Below, one piece after another: positions 8,158 through 17,700 of a stretch of DNA of 41,489 nt. This DNA comes from Bacteroidales bacterium (lineage in GTDB: Bacteria; Bacteroidota; Bacteroidia; Bacteroidales; UBA932), in NCBI GenBank assembly GCA_017617035.1, contig JAFZWV010000016.1:1-41489 (forward strand). Direction: 5' to 3'. Within the stretch, counting starts at the first letter, position 1. The number at the start of each line of letters is the position of its first letter. Below the pieces are notes generated by a model. That model was given only the letters and a program-made list of their open reading frames with translations, was not told the origin of the DNA and did no database searches. Position numbers and translations under genes: made by a program.

Positions 8158-10005
8158 ATGGCAAAAGGCAATATAGGAGTGACAACCGAGAACATATTCC
8201 CGGTCATCAAACAATTTCTTTACAGCGACCATGAAATCTTCCTGCGCGAGCTTGTAGCTAACGCGGTAGACGCAACCCAGAAGATGAAGACCCTGGCCTC
8301 CAACGGAGAGTTCAACGGCGATCTAGGAGAGCTGAAGGTAGTGGTCGAACTGGACGAAAAAGGCAAGACGCTGAAGATTACCGACCGCGGTATAGGTATG
8401 ACCGCCGAGGAAGTCGATAAGTATATCAACCAGATTGCATTCTCTTCAGCCGGAGAATTCCTTGAGAAGTATAAAGACGCAAGTGGTATCATAGGCCACT
8501 TCGGACTTGGCTTCTACTCCGCTTTCATGGTATCTTCCAAGGTCACCATCGAGAGTTTGAGCTGGAAGGAAGGTGCAAAGCCTGTGTTCTGGAGCTGCGA
8601 CGGTTCGCCGGAGTTCGAGATGAACGAGTGCGTGCGCTCGGACCGCGGTACTACTGTGACCCTCTATCTCGACGCCGACAGCGATGAATTCGCAGCCAAG
8701 GGCCGCATCGAGGGCCTGCTCCACAAATACTGCAAGTTCATGCCTGTTCCAGTCGTGTTCGGCAAGAAGACCGAGTGGAAAGACGGTAAGAGCGTTGAGA
8801 CAGACGAAGACAATGTCATCAACACTGTAGAGCCCATCTGGACCAAGACTCCTTCAGATCTCAAGGAAGAGGACTACATGAACTTCTACCATGCCCTTTA
8901 TCCAATGGAGGAGGACCCGATGTTCTACATTCACCTCAATGTCGACTATCCGTTTACTCTCACCGGAGTTCTGTACTTCCCTAAGATTAAGGAACGCATG
9001 GCTATCGACAAGAACAAGATTCAGCTCTTCTGCAATCAGATGTTCGTTACCGACCATGTCGACAACATAGTGCCTGACTTCCTAACTCTGCTCCACGGCG
9101 TAATCGATTCGCCGGACATTCCGCTGAATGTATCAAGGAGCTATTTACAATCAGACGCAAATGTCAAGAAGATCAGTACATATATTACGAAGAAAGTCGC
9201 CGACAGGCTTGAGCAGATCTTTAATGAGCAGCGCGCTACTCTTGAAGAGAAATGGGACAACATCAAGCTCTTCATCGAGTACGGTATGCTCTCAGACGAA
9301 AAGTTCTGCGAAAGAGCTGTCAACTTTGCTCTTTTGAAGGATGTCGACGGCAAGTACTACAGCTTCGACGAATACCGCAAGGCAGTAGAAGAAGCCCAAA
9401 CCGATAAGGACAAGAAAGTCGTATTCCTTTATGCAACCGATGTCGATAAGCAGTATTCTGCAATTGAAGCTGCGAAGGCTCTTGGCTACAATGTCCTTCT
9501 GATGGATTGCGAACTCGACTCCCATTTCGTGGGACTGCTCGAGCAGAAAGTCAAGGACGTCCGCTGCGCACGCGTCGACTCTGAGCCCGCCGGACGCCTC
9601 ATACCGAAGGAGGATGAAATCAAGCCGACCATGAGCGAGGAAGATTCCAAGACTCTGTCGGAACTCTTCAAGGCCGCCCTTCCCGAAGGTCCGGAATGGA
9701 CAGTCGAAGCCGCTAATCTTGGCGAAGACGGCGAGCCCGTACTCATCACCCAGAACGAATTCATGCGCCGTTACCGCGAGATGTCAGCTCTCGGCGGAGG
9801 AATGAATTTCTATGGTTCTATGCCGCAGATGTATGAGGTAAAGGTGAATATGGAGAACCCGGTAATCGCCAAGATCTGGGCGGACCGCGAAAATACCGCC
9901 GATCTTCTGCATCAGGCAATCGACCTGGCCCTTCTCGCCAACGGCCTGCTTACTGGCAAAGCACTTTCAGATTTTATCTCCCGCAGCGAAAAACTGTTAA
10001 AATAG
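8158..10005 (+). CDS. htpG: Chaperone HtpG (Hsp90 family)
   Basis: A 615-aa Hsp90 homologue, close to the E. coli length (624). The N-terminal GHKL ATPase domain shows ELVANAVDA (the Asn that binds Mg-ATP), DRGIGMT, and the lid/glycine motif GIIGHFGLGFYSAFMVSS. The middle domain contains PLNVSRSYLQ with the catalytic-loop Arg. The C-terminal dimerisation domain follows. It is a cytosolic ATP-driven chaperone for folding and stress recovery. The ATG at 8158 gives the family start (IGVTTENIFPVIKQF). T-rich sequence runs right up to the start codon, so the leader may be very short. No CIRCE element is seen. It ends at a strong bidirectional hairpin shared with uvrB. Confidence 0.95.
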   Translation: MAKGNIGVTTENIFPVIKQFLYSDHEIFLRELVANAVDATQKMKTLASNGEFNGDLGELKVVVELDEKGKTLKITDRGIGMTAEEVDKYINQIAFSSAGEFLEKYKDASGIIGHFGLGFYSAFMVSSKVTIESLSWKEGAKPVFWSCDGSPEFEMNECVRSDRGTTVTLYLDADSDEFAAKGRIEGLLHKYCKFMPVPVVFGKKTEWKDGKSVETDEDNVINTVEPIWTKTPSDLKEEDYMNFYHALYPMEEDPMFYIHLNVDYPFTLTGVLYFPKIKERMAIDKNKIQLFCNQMFVTDHVDNIVPDFLTLLHGVIDSPDIPLNVSRSYLQSDANVKKISTYITKKVADRLEQIFNEQRATLEEKWDNIKLFIEYGMLSDEKFCERAVNFALLKDVDGKYYSFDEYRKAVEEAQTDKDKKVVFLYATDVDKQYSAIEAAKALGYNVLLMDCELDSHFVGLLEQKVKDVRCARVDSEPAGRLIPKEDEIKPTMSEEDSKTLSELFKAALPEGPEWTVEAANLGEDGEPVLITQNEFMRRYREMSALGGGMNFYGSMPQMYEVKVNMENPVIAKIWADRENTADLLHQAIDLALLANGLLTGKALSDFISRSEKLLK

Positions 10006-10022
10006 TAACTTCTCTCTCGCAT

Positions 10023-10066
10023 TTTTTGGACTTCTCCCCGTAAAAAAGGGGGGAGAAGTCCAAAAA
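10023..10066. terminator. Bidirectional terminator hairpin, family copy 1
   Basis: A 17-bp stem (10023-10039 with 10050-10066), core GGACTTCTCCCC / GGGGAGAAGTCC, flanked by T5 and A5 so it works as an intrinsic terminator on both strands. It lies between convergent htpG and uvrB. Related copies are at 16858-16906 and 24240-24283. Confidence 0.9.
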
Positions 10067-10072
10067 TATTTG

Positions 10073-12202
10073 TCAGTCGGACCAGACGGAGAGATATTTT
10101 TGCAGGGCCCACATCTCATCGCGATAACGAGCCGCCTCGGTGAAATTGAGATCCGCGGCGGCTTTGTGCATCTTCTCGCGGTCGGTTTCAATGAGCTTTT
10201 CGATTTGCTCGCGGGACATGGAGCGTATGACCGGGTCCTGCAGCACGGCGGCGAGGTCGGCACGGATGCGACCGTCGCGGAAGGCATCGCCGTCCGCCCG
10301 GAGCGAATCGTGGCCGAGCCCGACGCTGATACGACCCTTGCCGAGGTCTGAAGGGTTGGGGATATAACGAGGGTCGTCGTAGGAGTTGGCGGCGCTGACG
10401 CGGCCGGTGAGTTCGGAGGCCAGAACGTTGTGCTTGGTCTCGATCTGCTCGGGAGTGATATGGTGGAGTTTGTTGTACTCTATCTGTTTGGTGCGCCGGC
10501 GGTTGGTCTCGCGGATAGTATCCTCCATGGACGGAGTAATCTTGTCGGCGTACATGATCACGAGACCGTTTACATTACGTGCAGCACGGCCGGCGGTCTG
10601 AGTCAAAGACCTGGTAGTCCTTAAGAAGCCTTCCTTGTCGGCATCCAGTATCGCCACCAGCGACACCGCCGGGATGTCGAGCCCCTCGCGCAGGAGGTTA
10701 ACGCCCACCAGCACATCGAACAGACCGTTCTTGAAGTCCTCGATAATGGAGACGCGCTCGGCGGTGTCGACGTCGGAATGGATGTAGCGGCAGCGTATGC
10801 CTATCCTGGCCATATAGTCGTTGAGTTCCTCGGCCATGCGCTTGGTGAGGGTGGTCACGAGCGTGCGTTCGTCGCGCTCTGCCCTCTTGCGCACTTCTTC
10901 GACGAGATCATCGACCTGGTTTTCCGTGGGCCTGACCTCGACGGGCGGGTCGAGCAAACCGGTAGGCCGCACGACCTGCTCCACCACCAGACCTTCGCTC
11001 TTCTCGAGCTCGTAGTCAGCCGGGGTGGCGCTCACGTAGACTTTCTGGCCGGTGATCTCCTCGAACTCGGGGAAGGTCAGCGGGCGGTTGTCGGCGGCGG
11101 CGGGAAGCCGGAAGCCATACTCGATCAGGACCTCCTTCCGGCTGTGGTCGCCGCCGTACATGGCGTGGACCTGAGGAAGGGTGACATGGGACTCATCCAC
11201 GAAGGTGATGAAGTCCTTGGGGAAATAGTCGATGAGGCAGAACGGCCGCTGGCCAGCCTTACGACCGTCGAAATAGCGGCTGTAATTCTCGATTCCGGGG
11301 CAATAGCCGAGCTCCTTGAGCATCTCGATGTCGTTCTCCACGCGCTGCTGGATGCGCTTGGCTTCGAGCATGCGGTCGTTGCGTTCGAACCAGAGTATCT
11401 GCTCGTAAAGGTCGTCGCGGATATGGCCAATTGCCGCCTCAGCGCGCTCTTTGGTGGTCACGAAGTTGTTCGCCGGATAGATATTAACCTCGGAGACATC
11501 CTCGATCTTGGCGCCCGTCAAAGGATCAATAACCGAAAGGTTCTCGACTTCGTCGCCGAAGAACTCGATGCGGACGGCATTGTCTGCTCCACTCAAGAAC
11601 ACATCGACAGTATCGCCTTTCGTGCGGAAAGAACCGCGGGTAAACTCACCTTCCGTGCGAACATAAAGCGCATCAACCAGTTTGTAGAGCAGCCCCGTCA
11701 GCGAACGCTGTTCGCCTCGGCGGATAGTTACAGTCTGCTCATGGAAGTCGTCTGGATTACCTATGCCGTAGAGGCAGCTGACCGAACTGATAACTATGAC
11801 GTCGCGCCTGCCGCTAAGCAGCGCCGAAGCCGCCGACAACCTGAGCTTTTCAATCTGGTCGTTGATGGACAGGTCTTTCTCTATATAGGTATCTGTGTTG
11901 GGTAGATAGGCCTCAGGCTGGTAATAATCGTAATAGGAGACGAAATACTCGACTGCGTTAGTCGGAAAGAACGACTTGAATTCGCCGTAGAGCTGGGCGG
12001 CCAGAGTCTTGTTGTGGCTGAGGATAAGAGCCGGCCTCTGGAGCTGCTCTATGACGTTCGCCATGGTGAAAGTCTTACCCGAGCCGGTCACTCCAAGAAG
12101 GGTCACGTCGGACACTCCGCGCTTCAGTGCATCGACTAGCTGCGCGATGGCTTCGGGCTGATCGCCCGAAGGTTTATATTCCGACTCAAGTTTGAATTTC
12201 AT
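10073..12202 (-). CDS. uvrB: Excinuclease ABC subunit B
   Basis: A 709-aa UvrB, the DNA-damage-verifying helicase of nucleotide excision repair that receives DNA from UvrA and recruits UvrC. Visible: Walker A GVTGSGKT, the beta-hairpin [12 protein letters not shown] that inserts between strands, [11 protein letters not shown] (Walker B/DEAD-like), [21 protein letters not shown], and the C-terminal UVR motif (about 665-705, [13 protein letters not shown]) that contacts UvrC. Translation starts at [15 protein letters not shown] (ATG at 12202). The frame stays open 53 codons further upstream, but that part overlaps apt on the other strand and lacks family similarity. A TATCTTTG -7 box lies 4 nt before the ATG, implying a leaderless transcript. 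Confidence 0.97.
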   Translation of the reverse strand: MKFKLESEYKPSGDQPEAIAQLVDALKRGVSDVTLLGVTGSGKTFTMANVIEQLQRPALILSHNKTLAAQLYGEFKSFFPTNAVEYFVSYYDYYQPEAYLPNTDTYIEKDLSINDQIEKLRLSAASALLSGRRDVIVISSVSCLYGIGNPDDFHEQTVTIRRGEQRSLTGLLYKLVDALYVRTEGEFTRGSFRTKGDTVDVFLSGADNAVRIEFFGDEVENLSVIDPLTGAKIEDVSEVNIYPANNFVTTKERAEAAIGHIRDDLYEQILWFERNDRMLEAKRIQQRVENDIEMLKELGYCPGIENYSRYFDGRKAGQRPFCLIDYFPKDFITFVDESHVTLPQVHAMYGGDHSRKEVLIEYGFRLPAAADNRPLTFPEFEEITGQKVYVSATPADYELEKSEGLVVEQVVRPTGLLDPPVEVRPTENQVDDLVEEVRKRAERDERTLVTTLTKRMAEELNDYMARIGIRCRYIHSDVDTAERVSIIEDFKNGLFDVLVGVNLLREGLDIPAVSLVAILDADKEGFLRTTRSLTQTAGRAARNVNGLVIMYADKITPSMEDTIRETNRRRTKQIEYNKLHHITPEQIETKHNVLASELTGRVSAANSYDDPRYIPNPSDLGKGRISVGLGHDSLRADGDAFRDGRIRADLAAVLQDPVIRSMSREQIEKLIETDREKMHKAAADLNFTEAARYRDEMWALQKYLSVWSD

Positions 12203-12227
12203 TATCCAAAGATAATCATTATCTTTG
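12197..12227. promoter_or_regulatory. Divergent uvrB/apt promoter palindrome
   Basis: CAAAGATAA and TTATCTTTG form a perfect inverted repeat around TCA (12207-12227). Each arm contains TATCTTTG, the -7 box for one strand: 4 nt before uvrB (-) and 6 nt before apt (+). A -33-like TTTC for apt lies 19 bp upstream (12197-12200), inside the uvrB coding sequence. Both transcripts would begin at or next to their start codons, and the two polymerases would compete for one site. Confidence 0.65.
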
Positions 12228-12233
12228 AAGTAT

Positions 12234-12767
12234 ATGACAACAGAAGAATTGCTCGCGAACATTCGCGTTATCGAGGATTTCCCCGTCAAGGGCATCCATT
12301 TCCAGGATGTCACCACCCTTTTCCAGAACCCTGAGTGCCTTAAAGAGATTGCTGACCGCATCGTCGCCCTCTACAAAGACAAGCACATCGACAAAGTAGT
12401 AGGACTTGAGTCCCGCGGCTTCGTGCTTGGCGCCATCGTAGCCGAAAGGCTTGGCGCAGGCTTTGTCCCGGCCCGCAAGAAAGGCAAACTCCCCGGCGAG
12501 AAGATAGTCGAGACCTACAACCTTGAGTACGGCTTCGACTGCATCGAAATGCACGTTGGTTCGATCAATCCCGGAGAGACCGTTCTGATCCATGACGACC
12601 TCCTCGCTACGGGCGGAACCCTCGGCGCCGCGGTACGCCTCGTGGAGCAGTTCCATCCGGCAAAGATCTACGCCAACACAATTATCGACCTCACTGCATG
12701 CCCGCGCAGCAGCAGCTTCCCCAAGGATCTGGAGACCACCTCAATTCTGGAGGTCGACGTCGCTTAA
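12234..12767 (+). CDS. apt: Adenine phosphoribosyltransferase
   Basis: A 177-aa enzyme that salvages adenine: adenine plus PRPP gives AMP and pyrophosphate. Family signs are the N-terminal [20 protein letters not shown], the ESRGF loop, the flexible loop around [10 protein letters not shown], and the PRPP-binding motif [13 protein letters not shown]. Length is typical. The ATG at 12234 follows the -7 box by 6 nt; a TTG three codons earlier lies inside that box. It is transcribed away from uvrB and converges on relA, with which it shares a TTAA: the stop codons of the two genes overlap on opposite strands. No separate terminator is visible. Confidence 0.95.
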   Translation: MTTEELLANIRVIEDFPVKGIHFQDVTTLFQNPECLKEIADRIVALYKDKHIDKVVGLESRGFVLGAIVAERLGAGFVPARKKGKLPGEKIVETYNLEYGFDCIEMHVGSINPGETVLIHDDLLATGGTLGAAVRLVEQFHPAKIYANTIIDLTACPRSSSFPKDLETTSILEVDVA

Positions 12768-14842
12768 GAGCGGCGAACTTTCAAGACGTGCTTGATACGC
12801 CCGACAAGAGAGATAACCTTGTCGAGTTCTGAGTTAGACGGCACCAGCAGCTTAATCACGATTTCGTCGTCGTCGGTACGGGCGTTCTTGTTCACCACAA
12901 ACGAACGGAGCGACACCCTGAACTGTGCGATAATGTCCATGATGGAGCCCATCACGGTTCTGTCTGGCTCCGCCGTCACGGTCAGGGTCGCGAGGAACTC
13001 GCCCGTGGACTGGGTTTCCTGCCAGACTACCCTCTGGATGCGGTAGGGATAGCGTTCGAGCAGGCGCGCTGCGTTGGGGCATGAGATCCTATGGATTTTG
13101 ATACCTTCTCCCCTGGTCACGAATCCGAAAACGTCGTCGCCGAAGACTGGATTGCAGCAGCGGGCCATCTTGTACTGAAGGCCCTTCACGTCCTTGGCGT
13201 TCAGGACCAGGATATCGTCGCCCTGGCCAGTGAATACAGAGCGTTTGACGGTCTGCACTTCTTCTACAACAGCCTCCTGCTTCGACTGTCCGAGTATGAA
13301 TTCCTTCACCTCGTTGACATCGATATTGCCCTGGGCGATGGCAGCGTACATCTCGATAAGGCCGTCGCAGTCGTGCTTCTTGCAGAACTCGTTCTGCGAC
13401 TCGACCGTCCATTCCAGCTTCCAGTTCTTGAGACGGCGCTCAGTCAGCTCGCGGCCGTCTGCGGCCAACTTGCGCTGTGCTTCGTCGAGCTGCTGGCGTA
13501 TCTTGGTACGCGCTTTCGAGCTCACGACCCAGTTGAGCCAGTCGGCCGACGGCTTCTGGTTCTTGGACGTTAGAATCTCAACAACGTCGCCTGTTTTCAG
13601 CTTCTCACGTATTGATACGGCCTTTCCGCCTATGCGCGCGCCAGTGCAATGGCTGCCGATGTTAGTATGGATATTAAAGGCGAAATCGAGGACCGTGGAA
13701 CCGGCTTTGAGGATGCGGAGCTCGCCTGTTGGAGTAAAGACGAAGATTTCGTCGGACGGGGCGATGGGCTTGTCCTCCGTCTTGACTTCCGTCGGATGCT
13801 CGAGCGCGAAACGCACCGAGGTAAGCCATTTGTCGAGTGTCTGCTCCCCCTTGATGCCCTTGTAGGACCAGTGCGACGCGAGTCCGTTCTCAGCCGTTTC
13901 GTCCATGCGGGTGGTGCGGATCTGGACCTCGATATAATGGCCCTTAGAGTTCTTTACGGTGATATGGAGTGATTCGTAGCCGTTGGGTTTCGGGTTGGTA
14001 AGCCAGTCGCGCAGGCGCTTAGTGTCAGGCTCGTACTCCTCGGTAACGTAGGAATAGACCTTCCAGCAGAGGTCCTGCTCGAGTTTCCTGTCCGGCTCGC
14101 AGTCGATTATGAAACGGATTGCGAACACGTCGAACACGCCCTCGAAGGGGACTTTCTGGACCTGCATCTTGCGGAAGATGCTGTAGGCGGTCTTAGTCCT
14201 TATCTTGAGCTTGTACTTGATTCCGGCCTTGTCTATCTTCTCCTTCAGGGGCTCGATGAACTCCTTCATCAGGCGCTCGCGCTGAGGGGCTGTTGCGGCT
14301 AGCTTATTCTTGATGGCCCTGTACTGCTCGGGCTCCGAGAACTTGAAGTAGATGTCTTCAAGCTCGCTCTTGATGTTGTACAGTCCAAGCTGGTGGGCCA
14401 GCGGGATGTAGAGCATCAGAGTCTCGAGCTGCTTTTGCTCGCGCGAACTCTTAGGGAAGATTGACAGGTTGCGCATGACCTCGAGCCTGTCGGCAATCTT
14501 GATCACGGTTACGCGCGGGTCGGCGCTGTACTGGACTATCAGTCGCTTGTAATTCTCGGCTTCAAGGCGGGTGTCCTTGGGCTTGATGGTGCTGATCTTG
14601 TTCAGGCCGTCGACCATGGTCAGGATATCCTGCGGGAAGCCGGACAGGTCGAGTTCGGGGTGGGCGCGGGAGGCTTCATGGAGGTAGACGGCGGCGATGC
14701 ACTCGTCCGGCAGACCGATCTCGTCGCGCACGATAGCGGCTACGCCGTCGGGATGTGCAATGAACGGCTCGCCGTTGTGGCGAACTTCGCCGCCGAGGGT
14801 GGACAGTGCCACCTCACGCGCTCTGCTGACAAGATCTTCCAT
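12764..14842 (-). CDS. relA: RelA/SpoT family (p)ppGpp synthetase with degenerate HD domain
   Basis: A 692-aa long RSH protein that makes (p)ppGpp from ATP and GDP/GTP. The order is HD region (about 20-150), synthetase domain (about 200-330, with RTKTAYSIFRKM, FDVFAIRFIID, NPKPNGYESLH and EVQIRTTRMDE), TGS domain (DEIFVFTPTGELR), a Cys/His-containing region (ARCCNPVFGD) and a C-terminal ACT domain. In the HD region the usual HD...ED hydrolase signature reads YLHEASRAH, and the first metal-binding His is not apparent, so hydrolysis is probably lost, as in RelA rather than SpoT. Bacteroidota commonly have one of each. It follows mltG by 1 nt; its stop overlaps that of convergent apt. Confidence 0.9.
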   Translation of the reverse strand: MEDLVSRAREVALSTLGGEVRHNGEPFIAHPDGVAAIVRDEIGLPDECIAAVYLHEASRAHPELDLSGFPQDILTMVDGLNKISTIKPKDTRLEAENYKRLIVQYSADPRVTVIKIADRLEVMRNLSIFPKSSREQKQLETLMLYIPLAHQLGLYNIKSELEDIYFKFSEPEQYRAIKNKLAATAPQRERLMKEFIEPLKEKIDKAGIKYKLKIRTKTAYSIFRKMQVQKVPFEGVFDVFAIRFIIDCEPDRKLEQDLCWKVYSYVTEEYEPDTKRLRDWLTNPKPNGYESLHITVKNSKGHYIEVQIRTTRMDETAENGLASHWSYKGIKGEQTLDKWLTSVRFALEHPTEVKTEDKPIAPSDEIFVFTPTGELRILKAGSTVLDFAFNIHTNIGSHCTGARIGGKAVSIREKLKTGDVVEILTSKNQKPSADWLNWVVSSKARTKIRQQLDEAQRKLAADGRELTERRLKNWKLEWTVESQNEFCKKHDCDGLIEMYAAIAQGNIDVNEVKEFILGQSKQEAVVEEVQTVKRSVFTGQGDDILVLNAKDVKGLQYKMARCCNPVFGDDVFGFVTRGEGIKIHRISCPNAARLLERYPYRIQRVVWQETQSTGEFLATLTVTAEPDRTVMGSIMDIIAQFRVSLRSFVVNKNARTDDDEIVIKLLVPSNSELDKVISLVGRIKHVLKVRRS

Positions 14843-14843
14843 G

Positions 14844-15881
14844 TTACTTTATTTTAGCGGCGTCGAGGGCACGCTGGTAAGCGCGCGCTTTCTGCGTGTG
14901 CTCGCTGTAGGTCTTTGAGAATACGTTGGTCCCGTCGAAGGCGGTAGACGCGCAGAAGTAGAGGTAGCCCGATGCCGTATCGGCGTTGAGCACAGCGTCG
15001 AGGGCGGCCTTGGTCGGGCAGCAGATAGGTCCTGGAGGCAATCCGGCATGCTTGTAGGTGTTGTACGGGGACTCCACCTTAAGGTGCTTCTGGAGTATGC
15101 GGCTGGGCTTGAAGTCGAAGCAGAACGCTACTGTCGGGCAGGCCTGGAGCCTCATGCCCTTGCGGAAACGGTTGATATAGACGCCTGCCAGCTTCGTGTA
15201 TTCCGGTGTATAGTTTGATTCACAAGCCACGATCGAGGCCAGAACGCTAACCTGGGCGGGGGTCAGTTTCAGGGCCTTGGCCTTGGCCTTCCTTTCGTCG
15301 CTCCAGAACTTGTCGTACTCGCGGCGGAACATAGAGAAGATGTCGGTAAGGCTGGCATCCCAGTAAATTTCGTAGGTATCCGGGATGATCATGGAATAGA
15401 CGTTCGTCGGGTTGAAGCCGAACTTCCTGAGGAACACTTCGTCGTTCAAGGCCTGGGCAACCTCGGCCGAGTCGACCTGCATCTGACGGCCTATGGTGCG
15501 GGCTATCTCGCTTTTAAGCCGCAGAGAGCCGCTCATGGTGAGGCGGATGGGCGACTGCCAGCTGTTGTTGAGCATGCGGGCTACATAGACACAGGAGTTG
15601 CTGGCTTTGATGCGGTAGTGACCGGGCGTTATGTATTTGGCGACCTCTTTCTGCTCAAAGACCTCGCGCAGGGCCGCTTCCCAACGGATTCCAGTCTGGG
15701 CCTTTATCTGATTGATTACGTCCTCCGGGGTAGTTTGTTCGTTCACATAGATCTCGGCATCGCCGTAGAAGGCGGGCAGGCGGTTATTGCGCAGCCAACC
15801 CCACGCCTGCAACCCGCCGAAGAAGGCGAGTGCAAGAATGACTACACCTACGATATGCCAAAATTGTGAACGTTTTTTCAT
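14844..15881 (-). CDS. mltG: Endolytic murein transglycosylase MltG (YceG-like)
   Basis: A 345-aa inner-membrane protein: a short basic N-terminus, one membrane helix (about 9-29), then a periplasmic YceG domain. The catalytic region reads ASIVACESN, then LAGVYINRFRKGMRLQACPTV, and later SPYNTYKHAGLPPGPI. It keeps the catalytic Glu of the family IVxxE motif, while the usual LQTDPTV is LQACPTV. MltG cleaves nascent peptidoglycan strands and helps set glycan length. It lies between a glucosaminidase (7 nt upstream) and relA (1 nt downstream), so the group joins wall remodelling with the stringent-response enzyme. Confidence 0.92.
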   Translation of the reverse strand: MKKRSQFWHIVGVVILALAFFGGLQAWGWLRNNRLPAFYGDAEIYVNEQTTPEDVINQIKAQTGIRWEAALREVFEQKEVAKYITPGHYRIKASNSCVYVARMLNNSWQSPIRLTMSGSLRLKSEIARTIGRQMQVDSAEVAQALNDEVFLRKFGFNPTNVYSMIIPDTYEIYWDASLTDIFSMFRREYDKFWSDERKAKAKALKLTPAQVSVLASIVACESNYTPEYTKLAGVYINRFRKGMRLQACPTVAFCFDFKPSRILQKHLKVESPYNTYKHAGLPPGPICCPTKAALDAVLNADTASGYLYFCASTAFDGTNVFSKTYSEHTQKARAYQRALDAAKIK

Positions 15882-15888
15882 ATAGGGA

Positions 15889-16839
15889 TTACCTAAGCTT
15901 CAGTTCCTGTTCCTTTACGAGAGGGGCGTCTTTCTTAAGTTTGTTGCGGCGGACGATGCTGCTCATCTTTACAGCGAAGCGCTGGCTTATCTCGCGCAGA
16001 GACTCGCCGTCTTCGCCGACTATATACTTCTCCAGACCTTTGGCGGCCTTGTTCTTCTTAGCCTGAATATAAACGATTGTTCCGGGAAGAAGCTCAACTG
16101 GCTCTTTGAGGTCGTTGAAACGGAGTATCTCGCGAGGGAAGAGGTCGTAGATAAGGGCGATGGAGTCGTAGGTATCTCCCGCGACCGAATATATACATGC
16201 AACGCCGTTTTTCTGATAGATTGTCCTCTCCAGCGAGAAATGGAACTGCTCGTCGTACTTGACGGGCATAATCACAGCCTTTTCAAGCTGATCCGGAGAT
16301 TCCACCTTCACGACTGCGCCCTTGTCGAACCTGGTGAGGTCATATGCTTCGATAATGTCGATAAGCCTGGTAGCATAGGTCGGGTCGGTAGCATAACCGG
16401 CCTGCTTGAGGCCGTAGCACCAGCCTTTGTAGTCTGTAATCTCCAAATCGAAAAGGAACTTGTAGCGGTCGTAGTAACGCAGGAAATCGGAGTGGTTCTG
16501 ATAGGAATCCTCAACCTTCGGATAGGACCTGAAGCACTCGTTCGGAGCGTCGTCGTCGCGATAGATTGTTTTACCTTTCCAGGCCTTACCGCACTTGATA
16601 CCGAAGTGGTTGTTTCCGTTAACCGCCAGATATGAGCGGCCGGCGTTCGACTCCCAGATACCCTGGGCCAGGGTAATCGAGGCCGGAACGCCGCTGCGCT
16701 CCATCTCGGAGATGGCGAGGGCGGAGTACTTTTCGATATAGGCTTTACGGGCGGCGTCGAGGTCACTGGCCGCGCTGGCCGTAAGGAGCGCCGCGGCAGT
16801 AACCGCCAGCACCGATATGATTACAATAAGTCGTTTCAT
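15889..16839 (-). CDS. Secreted N-acetylglucosaminidase with C-terminal LysM-like region
   Basis: A 316-aa protein with a signal peptide (about residues 1-24, ending ASA). The glucosaminidase (GH73, FlgJ-like) domain spans about 30-165, with SGVPASITLAQGIWES (catalytic Glu region), NGNNHFGIKC, YRSYPK-like FRSYPKVEDSY, and GYATDPTYATRLIDII. A linker leads to LysM-like segments (GDTYDSIALIYDL and EDGESLREISQRF) that would bind peptidoglycan. It hydrolyses the glycan backbone of peptidoglycan in the periplasm. It heads the run to mltG and relA. No TAnnTTTG box is found in the short gap to the upstream hairpin, so its promoter is unclear. Confidence 0.9.
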   Translation of the reverse strand: MKRLIVIISVLAVTAAALLTASAASDLDAARKAYIEKYSALAISEMERSGVPASITLAQGIWESNAGRSYLAVNGNNHFGIKCGKAWKGKTIYRDDDAPNECFRSYPKVEDSYQNHSDFLRYYDRYKFLFDLEITDYKGWCYGLKQAGYATDPTYATRLIDIIEAYDLTRFDKGAVVKVESPDQLEKAVIMPVKYDEQFHFSLERTIYQKNGVACIYSVAGDTYDSIALIYDLFPREILRFNDLKEPVELLPGTIVYIQAKKNKAAKGLEKYIVGEDGESLREISQRFAVKMSSIVRRNKLKKDAPLVKEQELKLR

Positions 16840-16857
16840 CGTTCTGCTAATTTACTG

Positions 16858-16906
16858 ATTTTTTGGACTACTCCCCGTAAAAAGGGGGGGAGAAGTCGAA
16901 AAAAAT
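16858..16906. terminator. Terminator hairpin, family copy 2
   Basis: Same hairpin family as 10023-10066: arms GGACTACTCCCC and GGGGAGAAGTCG flanked by T6 and A7, with two arm mismatches. It directly follows RNase Z on the minus strand and touches its stop codon. It would end the rpsA-rnz transcript before the glucosaminidase gene. Confidence 0.8.
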
Positions 16907-17700
16907 CAGATGTCGAAGGAGTCGCCATCGTTAACGGCAACCACATTCGGGAAGATTGCGGCGGCCTGGCGGGCGAAGAGCTCGCGGTCACGCACACGGG
17001 AGGTGTAGTGACCGATGAGCAGCCGGCCCGCGCCTGCCGCCGCTGCGCAGCGCGCCGCATCCTCAGTAGTGCTGTGGAAGCGCGCTGCCGCTTTATCGGC
17101 GAACTCTACCGGATAGGTAGTTTCGTGGTACAGGACATCCACTCCGCGGACATATTCGGGCAGCTCGTCGAAGGGCATGGTGTCGGAGCAATAGGCATAG
17201 CTGCGCGCCGGGGCCTTCTCCAACTGGCGTGCGGTACGGATTTCGTCGAAACGGTAGCCGTAGCACTCGATCTTGTGCTTGAGAGGGAAAGCCGAGACGC
17301 GAACGTGCTTCGAGGCATACACTTCCTGAATACCGCGGACGTCCACTTTGTGGAAAACGATTTCGTAGTTGGTCCCCTCGCCCCAGAACGACTGATAGAA
17401 CTTCAGTACAGGTCCGAGGGCTTCGGGGCCGAAGATGTGCAGCGCTTCCGTACGATTGTACATGGCCATGGTCGACAGCACCCCGAACAACCCGAAGACA
17501 TGGTCGCCGTGGATGTGGGAGATGAAGACGGCCTCCACCTTGAGGAAGGAAAGATGCATCTGGCGCATCCTCTGCTGCGTGCCTTCCCCGCAGTCGATAA
17601 GTAACAAGCGCCCCTGCACGGTGAGTGCCTGGGCGCTTGGATTCATTTCAGAAATGGGCATGGCCGAAGCCGCACCCAGTATCTGGAGCGAGAAGTTCAT
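16906..17700 (-). CDS. rnz: Ribonuclease Z (compact form)
   Basis: A 264-aa metallo-beta-lactamase-fold tRNA 3' endonuclease that removes 3' trailers from tRNA precursors. It has IDCGEGTQQRM, the metal-binding HIHGDH (His62, His64, Asp66, His67), the ligand His in PLKHKIECYGYRF, Asp in YCSDT, and the C-terminal LLIGHYTSR. Typical bacterial RNase Z is about 300 aa. Here only about 14 residues separate GYRFDE from the YCSDT strand, where the tRNA-binding flexible arm (exosite) normally lies, so that arm appears to be missing. It starts on the last base of the rpsA stop codon (TAATG), so translation is probably coupled to S1 synthesis. Confidence 0.9.
   Translation of the reverse strand: MNFSLQILGAASAMPISEMNPSAQALTVQGRLLLIDCGEGTQQRMRQMHLSFLKVEAVFISHIHGDHVFGLFGVLSTMAMYNRTEALHIFGPEALGPVLKFYQSFWGEGTNYEIVFHKVDVRGIQEVYASKHVRVSAFPLKHKIECYGYRFDEIRTARQLEKAPARSYAYCSDTMPFDELPEYVRGVDVLYHETTYPVEFADKAAARFHSTTEDAARCAAAAGAGRLLIGHYTSRVRDRELFARQAAAIFPNVVAVNDGDSFDI

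Noticed and set aside
10778-11905. A 375-codon open frame antisense to uvrB
   Set aside because: Shadow of uvrB; same strand-mirrored codon bias, no family features.
12203-12361. An N-terminal extension of uvrB
   Set aside because: Open in frame but overlaps apt on the other strand and the promoter; UvrB homologues start near MKFKLES.
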